The notes under the pieces: generated by a model
Database searches by the model: none
Told to the model about the DNA's origin: nothing
What the model saw: the letters and a program-made list of their open reading frames with translations, nothing else
Made by a program: the position numbers and the translations under genes
Shown: one piece after another, positions 34,095 to 39,668 of the stretch
How the letters are laid out: each line of letters begins with the position of its first letter
Numbering within the stretch: the stretch's first letter is position 1
NCBI RefSeq assembly: GCF_947492965.1
Contig: NZ_CANLOZ010000017.1
Location: 1-39,668, forward strand
Reading direction: 5' to 3'
Source: an uncultured Aquimarina sp.
GTDB taxonomy: Bacteria; Bacteroidota; Bacteroidia; Flavobacteriales; Flavobacteriaceae
Length of the DNA stretch: 39,668 nucleotides

Positions 34095-35069
34095 ATGCTA
34101 ACAGTTGAAAACCTATCCTTTGCTTACGATACCATTCCAGTGCTAAAAAATATAAGTTTTACTATCCAAAAAGGACAGCATATTGCTCTTATCGGTGCTA
34201 GTGGTTGTGGAAAAAGTACTTTATTAAAAATTATCTATGGTCTTATGGATGTGGATGAGGGTACTCTTTTTTGGGATGATCAGCAAATTTTAGGTCCAGC
34301 TTATAATTTAGTGCCAGGACAAGAAAATATGAAATTTCTTTCTCAAGGTTTCGAATTACAAGCCTTTAGAACCGTTGAAGAAAATATCGGTCAATATTTA
34401 TCTAATTTCGAACCTGAACTAAAACGAGGACGAGTAAATGAACTGTTAGAAATTGTAGAGATGACTTCTTTTGCTAATACAAAAGTAGAAAACCTAAGTG
34501 GTGGTCAAAAACAAAGAGTCGCACTAGCTAAGGCGCTTGCCAATAGACCGGAAGTATTATTACTAGATGAACCTTTTGGAAATATTGATAATTTTAGACG
34601 TAGTTCGCTAAGAAGAAATCTTTTTGCCTATCTAAAAAGAAATAAAATTACTAGTATCACTGCTACCCATGACAAAACCGATATCCTTTCCTTTGCAGAA
34701 GAAACCATCGTAATTCATAATGGTGAAATCATTGAAAAAGGAAATACACTAGATATCTATAACAATCCTAAAAACTACTATATCGCATCACTTTTTGGCG
34801 AGGTAAACGAATTACCTATCCAAAGTGTACTTCCAGAAAAACAAGACTCAGGTACCTTACTTTTCTATCCTCATGAATTACAGATTGTAGATAACGCTAC
34901 TTTAACAGCAAAAGTAAAAAAGTCATATTTTAACGGAAACCATTATCTAATCGAAGCTGTTTTCAACAACAGCATCATTTTTATTGAACATCCTAACTTT
35001 ATAGAAAACTCTAAACAAATTGGAATACAAATTTCAGCAGAAATTGTGGATGCCAGACTTCAAAAGTAA
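34095..35069 (+). CDS. Orphan ABC transporter ATP-binding protein
   Basis: A 324-residue ATPase of the PotA/FbpC-type importer class. Seen: Walker A GASGCGKST (34-42), Q-loop FLSQGF, signature LSGGQKQRV (134-142), Walker B EVLLLDEP, H-loop TATHD (H192), and an N-terminal FAYDTIPVLKNISF motif. The C-terminal 75 residues (about 250-324) form a TOBE-like regulatory domain. No permease or substrate-binding protein gene is next to it, so the partner must be elsewhere or the protein may have another use. The substrate cannot be told from the sequence. Confidence 0.88.
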   Translation: MLTVENLSFAYDTIPVLKNISFTIQKGQHIALIGASGCGKSTLLKIIYGLMDVDEGTLFWDDQQILGPAYNLVPGQENMKFLSQGFELQAFRTVEENIGQYLSNFEPELKRGRVNELLEIVEMTSFANTKVENLSGGQKQRVALAKALANRPEVLLLDEPFGNIDNFRRSSLRRNLFAYLKRNKITSITATHDKTDILSFAEETIVIHNGEIIEKGNTLDIYNNPKNYYIASLFGEVNELPIQSVLPEKQDSGTLLFYPHELQIVDNATLTAKVKKSYFNGNHYLIEAVFNNSIIFIEHPNFIENSKQIGIQISAEIVDARLQK

Positions 35070-35239
35070 ATAGCCTATAAACTCCTATAAGCAACACCCA
35101 CTAATTCATCCTTTACGGATTCTATTTTTCGCATCTTAGATTCACAAGGTTACAGTATCTTTAGAATTGGTCGAATTTATATTTCTTCCGAATAATTATT
35201 GTTACCTTATAACAACCTATACTTTTAAAACCAATAACT

Positions 35240-36757
35240 ATGAAACGTAAACTATTAATTTTAAAAATATTAGCATTCCTATTTGTTGCTAATATTACCA
35301 ATGCTCAGCAAAATGTACCAGATACCGGTTGTACTGGTCAGGACACCTATGATCAAGGAGTAAGAATAGTTCCTAATGCAAATTCATGGAAGGATAGTTA
35401 TCAGGCAAATGGCTTTTGCTTCTGTAAATCTTCCTTTGATCATGGCGTAGGTAATTTCAAAATTACTATTAATGGACAAGGTAGAAATATCAAAGATATC
35501 TGCGATGAGCTTAAGAAACATCCTTTTTATAGAGATCTAGCAAATGGAGATCCTAGATATAATACCATACAATGTGGTAATGAACCAGGGCATGATGATG
35601 CCATTACTATACAAGGTAAGAGAATTAAAGATGAAAAAGTATGTCCTGGTCGTGTAGATCAAGGGAGTCAAGGTTGCCAATGTAAAGGCCCAAAATTTGA
35701 TATGGAATGGTTAAGTTCCAGACCTAGATTTGGTGGTGGTGGAGACGGAGACAATACTGGTCCAAGTGTTTCTTTTAATACTCCCGCAAGCAATGCTTCT
35801 TTTACAGCTCCAGCAACCTTACAAGTAATTGTAGTAGCTACAGATAGCGATGGAGTAAGTAATGTACGCCTGTATTTAAATAACTCTTTTATAAGACAAG
35901 AAAACGTAAGTCCTTATACTTGGAATAATAACAACCAAGATAATGCGCTTAAGAATTTATCGGCAGGAACGTATACATTAAAAGCAGAGGCAACAGATGC
36001 TAAAGGTGCAAAAACTACCGAAACGCTAACCTTTACCGTTGGTGATGACAATGGTGGTGGATCTAATGATGACGTTGTTTCCATTTTAGGGCAAACCATT
36101 AATAAATATGTAAGTTCAGAGAATGGTAGTGCTTCCATGAATTGTAATAGAAACTCTGTAGGAACTTTAGAGCAATTCATTATGGAACCAGCAGCAAATG
36201 GAACTGTAAGTTTTAAAGGGAATAATGGAAAATATGTTAGTTCTGAAAATGGTGGTAAACCCATGAACTGTAATAGAAATGCTGTAGGATCTTGGGAACG
36301 ATTTACCCTAGAATCTTTAGGAGGAAATGTATATGCCATTAAAGGAAATAATGGAAAATATGTAAGCCATGAAAATGGTAATAAAGCTATGAACTGCAAT
36401 AGAAATGCCGTAGGTCCCTGGGAACGATTTGTTATAGAAGGAGTAAGCGCTTCTAGAATACAAGAAATCACTAAAAATAGTGAAGCTAGTTATACGGTAG
36501 ACATTTATCCACTTCCTATACAATCTGATAATATAACACTTAACATCTCGTTATCTAAAAAAGTAAGTAATGCTAGTGCAGAAATAATAGATCTTAAAGG
36601 AAATCGCATTGCTTCAAAAAATTTGGGAAGTATTGCTTCTGGAACAAAATCGATAGAGATGAACGACCTTAATACATCCAAATTATCAACAGGATTGTAC
36701 ATACTAAAAGTACGACTAGATAATACTGTAATTACTAAAAAGATAGCAAGGCAATAG
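35240..36757 (+). CDS. T9SS-exported protein with 8-Cys domain and beta-trefoil repeats
   Basis: A 505-residue secreted protein of unknown function. Signal peptide 1-22 (ITNA/QQN). N-terminal domain about 30-162 has eight Cys (31, 60, 62, 88, 112, 135, 146, 148) and no family I recognise. A Gly-rich linker leads to an Ig-like domain about 175-267 (VSFNTPASNASFTAPATLQV, GTYTLKAEATDAKG). A beta-trefoil-like region about 279-401 has three 42-residue repeats carrying KYVSSENG and MNCNRN (289-313, 331-355, 373-397), like fascin-type or carbohydrate-binding trefoils. Residues about 417-505 are a T9SS type A sorting domain (STGLYILKVRLD). Together this suggests a surface or secreted binding protein, perhaps for polysaccharide. 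It has its own terminator at 36785. Confidence 0.88.
   Translation: MKRKLLILKILAFLFVANITNAQQNVPDTGCTGQDTYDQGVRIVPNANSWKDSYQANGFCFCKSSFDHGVGNFKITINGQGRNIKDICDELKKHPFYRDLANGDPRYNTIQCGNEPGHDDAITIQGKRIKDEKVCPGRVDQGSQGCQCKGPKFDMEWLSSRPRFGGGGDGDNTGPSVSFNTPASNASFTAPATLQVIVVATDSDGVSNVRLYLNNSFIRQENVSPYTWNNNNQDNALKNLSAGTYTLKAEATDAKGAKTTETLTFTVGDDNGGGSNDDVVSILGQTINKYVSSENGSASMNCNRNSVGTLEQFIMEPAANGTVSFKGNNGKYVSSENGGKPMNCNRNAVGSWERFTLESLGGNVYAIKGNNGKYVSHENGNKAMNCNRNAVGPWERFVIEGVSASRIQEITKNSEASYTVDIYPLPIQSDNITLNISLSKKVSNASAEIIDLKGNRIASKNLGSIASGTKSIEMNDLNTSKLSTGLYILKVRLDNTVITKKIARQ
36153..36416 (+). repeat. Three in-frame 126-base repeats
   Basis: Within the gene at 35240 the codons for KYVS, ENG, MNCNRN and AVG or SVG recur with a period of 126 bases (42 residues). 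The last two copies are most alike, including at DNA level (GGAAATAATGGAAAATATG in part), suggesting recent internal duplication or recombination. Confidence 0.65.
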
Positions 36758-36784
36758 TATTTCCTTGAACTTCTACCCTACAAA

Positions 36785-36817
36785 GCGGATAGTCACTTTA
36801 TGATTATTCGCTTTTTT
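36785..36817 (+). terminator. Terminator after the T9SS protein gene
   Basis: GCGGATAGTC (36785-36794) pairs with GATTATTCGC (36802-36811), two of ten pairs being G-T, and is followed by six T. Confidence 0.65.
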
Positions 36818-36838
36818 ATTGCCTCTAAGTTTTGCAGA

Positions 36839-37612
36839 CTACTCGGGTAAGGGATACTTTTCCAACTTCATTTCATTACCATCAAAAACAGCATAGGTAT
36901 AATGTATAATCCAATCCCCTAAATTGGTATATCTGGAATTGTCTTTAAGATCAATCTCCATAGGAAGATGTCTATGACCAAAAACAAAATGATCTGTATG
37001 TTTTGTTTCCAACTTTCGCTTACAATATTGTACCAGCCATTCATTGTCCTCTCCTAGAAAAGTAACGTCATCATCTCCAGAAATTAATTTATTTTTTACC
37101 GAAAGATATTGTGCTAATCGCACCCCCAAATCAGGATGCAACCATCTAAAGAACCATTTGGCGACAGGATTTGTAAACACTTTTTTCATTCGCTTGTATC
37201 CTTTATCGCCAGGACCAAGTCCATCTCCATGCCCGATTAAAAAAGTAGTGTTGTTAAAGCTAAATTCTTGTGGTTGATGATATACGGGAATATTTAATTC
37301 TTCCTCGAAATATCCATTCATCCATAGATCATGATTACCTACAAAATAGTACACCGGAATTCCTGCATCGGTAATCTCGGCAAGCTTGCCTAAAGTTCTG
37401 GTAAATCCTTTAGGTATTACTGTTTTATATTCGAACCAAAAATCGAAAAGATCCCCTAATAAAAATATAGCGGCGGCGTCTTTCTTTACCTCATCCAACC
37501 ATCGTACAAAATTTTGCTCTCTTGGAAAGCTTTTCTCCTTTGTAGGAGCTCCTAAGTGGTTATCTGATGCAAAATATATTTTCTTACCTTCCGCTAAATG
37601 TATGTTTTTCAT
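36839..37612 (-). CDS. lpxH: UDP-2,3-diacylglucosamine diphosphatase
   Basis: Cleaves UDP-2,3-diacylglucosamine to lipid X in lipid A synthesis. The 257-residue calcineurin-like phosphoesterase shows FASDNHLG (D17, H19), LLGDLFDFWFEY (D54), VGNHDLWM (N93, H94), GHGDGLG and the FGHRH metal motif. The length is somewhat above the E. coli LpxH. It lies 37 bases downstream of queD on the same strand and may share a transcript. Confidence 0.92.
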   Translation of the reverse strand: MKNIHLAEGKKIYFASDNHLGAPTKEKSFPREQNFVRWLDEVKKDAAAIFLLGDLFDFWFEYKTVIPKGFTRTLGKLAEITDAGIPVYYFVGNHDLWMNGYFEEELNIPVYHQPQEFSFNNTTFLIGHGDGLGPGDKGYKRMKKVFTNPVAKWFFRWLHPDLGVRLAQYLSVKNKLISGDDDVTFLGEDNEWLVQYCKRKLETKHTDHFVFGHRHLPMEIDLKDNSRYTNLGDWIIHYTYAVFDGNEMKLEKYPLPE

Positions 37613-37649
37613 TGGATCTGTGGGATACTATAAAGTGAAAAAACAATCA

Positions 37650-38105
37650 CTACTGATCATTATCTGAGGCAAACCATTCTGCAAAAGAAGTTTCAGTTTC
37701 TTGAAGTTTTAAGGAGTGTAACTCAATATTTTCAGGAAGTTTAGCTCTTATTTTTTTCGCGAAATCAATCACCATATTCTCACTGGTAGGCTGGTAATCT
37801 ACCAAAATGACATTATGCCCTCGTTTTTCCAACTCTTTTGCTAATTCTACATGAGGAGTGTTTTTATTAAAAACTGTGGCATGATCAAACACATCTTCGA
37901 TATCTTCTTTTACAATTTTCTTTAAGTCTCCAAAATCTATTACCATCCCTAATTTCACATGAGATGTATCTGTAATAGGTTCTCCTATAACGGTTACACT
38001 GAGCTTATAGCTATGCCCGTGAACGTTTTTGCACTTACCGTCATATCCATAAAGTGCATGACCTGTTTCAAAAGAAAATTGTTTTGTGATTCTAATTTTA
38101 CTCAT
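37650..38105 (-). CDS. queD: 6-carboxytetrahydropterin synthase
   Basis: Converts dihydroneopterin triphosphate to 6-carboxytetrahydropterin in queuosine synthesis. From the ATG at 38105 the protein has 151 residues; an in-frame TTG at 38129 is less likely. The zinc histidines are H16 (FETGHALYG), H29 and H31 (NVHGHSYKL) and the catalytic Cys is C25 (GKCKNVHGH). LGMVIDFGDLK and the C-terminal LQETETSFAEW are also family marks. It is the first gene of a possible queD-lpxH unit; other queuosine genes are not in the window. Confidence 0.92.
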   Translation of the reverse strand: MSKIRITKQFSFETGHALYGYDGKCKNVHGHSYKLSVTVIGEPITDTSHVKLGMVIDFGDLKKIVKEDIEDVFDHATVFNKNTPHVELAKELEKRGHNVILVDYQPTSENMVIDFAKKIRAKLPENIELHSLKLQETETSFAEWFASDNDQ

Positions 38106-38176
38106 TTGCGGTGATCTAACTTTTTGCAAAGTTAGTGAAGATTATCTTCTATTTTATTTTAAAAAGTAAATAACGC

Positions 38177-38527
38177 TTATTCATTCGTTATTGTTTGTAA
38201 ATGTCCTGTACCCCAATTTGCCATTTCATTGAGTACAGGTGCCAAACTTTTACCATAATCAGATAAACGATACTCTACACGTGGAGGAACTTCTGGATAT
38301 ATTTTCCTTATAATAATACCGTCCGTTTCTAACTCTCGTAATTGTTGCGTCAACATTTTCTGAGTAATCGTTCCCAATCTTTTCTTTAATTGACCAAAAC
38401 GCAGTATCTCATTATTTTGCAATTCCCATAAAATACCAGGCTTCCATTTACCTCCGATAACGCTAAGTGTAGTCATCACTGGGCATTTTATCGGACCTTC
38501 ACATTCTTTTTTTGCTAAAAAACTCAT
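38177..38527 (-). CDS. HxlR-family transcriptional regulator
   Basis: A 116-residue winged-helix regulator: KCPVMTTLSVIGGKWKPGIL, EILRFGQLKKRLGTITQKML, LRELETDGIIIRKIYPEVPP and RVEYRLSDYGKSL. C15 aligns with the single redox-sensing Cys of YodB-type members (CPxM motif), and a second Cys is at C9, so thiol-based sensing is plausible. It is divergent from the NmrA-like reductase at 38652, the usual arrangement for such regulators; palindromic sequences in the shared region are candidate operators. Confidence 0.93.
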   Translation of the reverse strand: MSFLAKKECEGPIKCPVMTTLSVIGGKWKPGILWELQNNEILRFGQLKKRLGTITQKMLTQQLRELETDGIIIRKIYPEVPPRVEYRLSDYGKSLAPVLNEMANWGTGHLQTITNE

Positions 38528-38544
38528 AAACTTTTATTTTTAAA

Positions 38545-38567
38545 ATACTGATAATCAATATTAGTAT
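38545..38567. promoter_or_regulatory. Candidate HxlR operator
   Basis: ATACTGATA (38545-38553) and TATTAGTAT (38559-38567) are reverse complements with one mismatch, separated by five bases, immediately upstream of the HxlR start at 38527. A further copy of the half-site (ATACTAAT, followed by GTAT) occurs at 38612-38623, closer to the reductase gene. Two related sites in a divergent region fit autoregulation plus control of the reductase. Confidence 0.45.
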
Positions 38568-38651
38568 ATAAAAAGAAACTACTGCACTTTTATGTACCTA
38601 CTTGCGCTAAGATACTAATGTATTTACCTTGTTACAAAAAAGATCATCATT

Positions 38652-39497
38652 ATGTCAACTTATTTTATTACCGGTGCTACAGGTACTATAGGAAGAGAAG
38701 TAGTAAACAACCTACTTACTAAAAAAGAACAAGTAATTGCAGGTACTAGAAATACCCAAAAAGTCCAAGACGTTTTTGAAAATTCGGTTACCGGAGCATA
38801 CTTTGATTACGAAGATAAAACATCCTATCAAGAAGTTTTACAGTCAGATGGAATCTTCTTATTAGGTCCTCCATTAAATCCTGGGCTTTATGAATTACTA
38901 GAACCTTTTGTGGATTATTTACAAGAAAATTATAAAGGAAGACTCATATACTTATCGGGAAATGGTATGGAAAATCTTGAAGAATTACCTTTTCACAAAA
39001 AAATGGAAGAAAAGTTAAGGAATTCTTCTTTAGATTGGAATATCGTTCGCCCTGGATTTTTTATGCAGAATTTCGGCAACTATGAACGAGAGAATATACA
39101 GGATCGTAATATTATTTTTTCTCCTGCTGGAGAAGGAAAATCATCCTTTGTTTCTTCTAAAGATGTAGGGAGTGCTATTGCCGAATTACTTACAGCTCAG
39201 AATAGGGTGAAAGAAACTCATGTCCTTACTGGAGCAAAAGCATACTCTCATTTTGATGTTGCCTCTATGCTAAGCAACATATTAGGAAGAGAAATTACCT
39301 ATCCTAATCCAAATGAAAGCACCTATAAACAGGTATTAAAAGAATCTGGTGCTCCAGATTTTATTGCAGATTATATGATTCCTGTTTATGGAATGATTAA
39401 ACAAGGAAAGGTAAGCGAAGTAACAACAGCTATAAAGGATCTCACAGGGCAAGAACCGGAAAGTTTAGAAGAAGTTTTAAAAAGAGATTTCTTGTAA
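38652..39497 (+). CDS. NmrA-like NAD(P)-binding protein
   Basis: A 281-residue atypical short-chain dehydrogenase of the NmrA/HSCARG type. Seen: nucleotide loop TGATGTIGREVVNNLL, AGTRNTQKV, the sugar-like central strands DGIFLLGPP, LIYLSGNGM, and NIVRPGFFMQNFG. The Tyr-x-x-x-Lys catalytic pair of classical dehydrogenases is absent at the usual place, as in NmrA-like sensors and quinone reductases. Divergent from the HxlR regulator with a 124-base shared region, suggesting a redox or quinone stress response. Substrate unknown. Confidence 0.88.
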   Translation: MSTYFITGATGTIGREVVNNLLTKKEQVIAGTRNTQKVQDVFENSVTGAYFDYEDKTSYQEVLQSDGIFLLGPPLNPGLYELLEPFVDYLQENYKGRLIYLSGNGMENLEELPFHKKMEEKLRNSSLDWNIVRPGFFMQNFGNYERENIQDRNIIFSPAGEGKSSFVSSKDVGSAIAELLTAQNRVKETHVLTGAKAYSHFDVASMLSNILGREITYPNPNESTYKQVLKESGAPDFIADYMIPVYGMIKQGKVSEVTTAIKDLTGQEPESLEEVLKRDFL

Positions 39498-39552
39498 ATA
39501 ACCAGATATATCAGGCTATCTAAAAAGTATTGAAAACACGTATTGTCAGTCT

Positions 39553-39605
39553 GAGCCTGTCAAAGACAAATTGAAAATCAACTGATTAAAAACTTCGACA
39601 AGCTC
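39553..39605. repeat. Degenerate intergenic inverted repeat
   Basis: GAGCCTGTCAAAG (39553-39565) and CTTCGACAAGCTC (39593-39605) are reverse complements at 11 of 13 positions, separated by 27 bases. The wording GTCA-CTGAGC-TGTCGAAG is one I recall as a dispersed intergenic element in Bacteroidetes genomes. It lies just after the NmrA-like gene. The exact element boundaries cannot be set from a single copy. Confidence 0.45.
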
Positions 39606-39668
39606 CTTTAGATTTGTTTTTTAGATATTTATGAAAGAGAAAGGAAACAAAAGTAACCTATGACAAGG

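Noticed and set aside
35914..36471. 185-residue open frame on the minus strand with repeated segments
   Set aside because: It mirrors the trefoil repeats of the plus-strand T9SS gene, which has a signal peptide and sorting domain.

Overview
The window looks like the chromosome of an AT-rich marine member of the Flavobacteriaceae; an Aquimarina-like genus is a guess. The signs are a protein with a type IX secretion (T9SS) C-terminal sorting domain, SusC-type plug and carboxypeptidase-regulatory-like domains, lipoproteins with an acidic residue run after the lipobox Cys, a TAnnTTTG-type promoter box, weak Shine-Dalgarno signals, and the gene order pdxA-DUF177-rpmF-fabH-accB-accC. I see no rRNA, tRNA, CRISPR array, transposase, integrase or phage gene, so most of the window is core chromosome with a few accessory genes.

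Layout. Positions 1-820 hold a short frameshifted outer-membrane-protein-like gene and a stretch with a long palindrome and an orphan terminator. Positions 822-7240 hold two large tandem paralogues on the minus strand. Each joins a signal peptide, a regulatory-like domain, a VWA domain with a MIDAS motif, a SusC-like TonB plug with no beta-barrel, and TPR-like helices. This is the most unusual protein architecture in the window. Positions 7400-17340 run from two tiny ORFs and riboflavin synthase into a plus-strand housekeeping block: pdxA, DUF177/rpmF, fabH, accB, accC, an FAD oxidoreductase, the monofunctional transglycosylase mtgA, a small lipoprotein, a divergent intradiol-dioxygenase-like protein and a GreA-C-like protein.

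Positions 17460-28340 carry a lipoprotein alpha/beta hydrolase with an Asp nucleophile, a small Cys-rich protein, recJ, an AhpD-like protein, an M50-like membrane peptidase, a minus-strand cluster (266-aa protein, DoxX-like, rsmI, HopJ-like), the overlapping pair tdk-alr, mscL and asd. Positions 28416-39668 carry a secreted M14 carboxypeptidase, a second DoxX-like protein, a candidate structured RNA, a lipoprotein prolyl oligopeptidase, an orphan ABC ATPase, a T9SS-exported beta-trefoil protein, lpxH, queD, and an HxlR regulator divergent from an NmrA-like reductase. The window ends in a degenerate intergenic repeat.

How the genes fit together. rpmF-fabH-accBC links ribosome maturation with the start of fatty acid synthesis; mtgA, alr, asd and lpxH supply the envelope; ribE, pdxA and queD make cofactors or modified-base precursors; the M14 and S9 peptidases and the T9SS protein are envelope or secreted proteins suited to a polymer-degrading life style. 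Best leads for something undescribed: the VWA-plug-TPR pair, the structured RNA near 31.5 kb, the dioxygenase homologue that has lost both tyrosine iron ligands, and the eight-Cys N-terminal domain of the T9SS protein.
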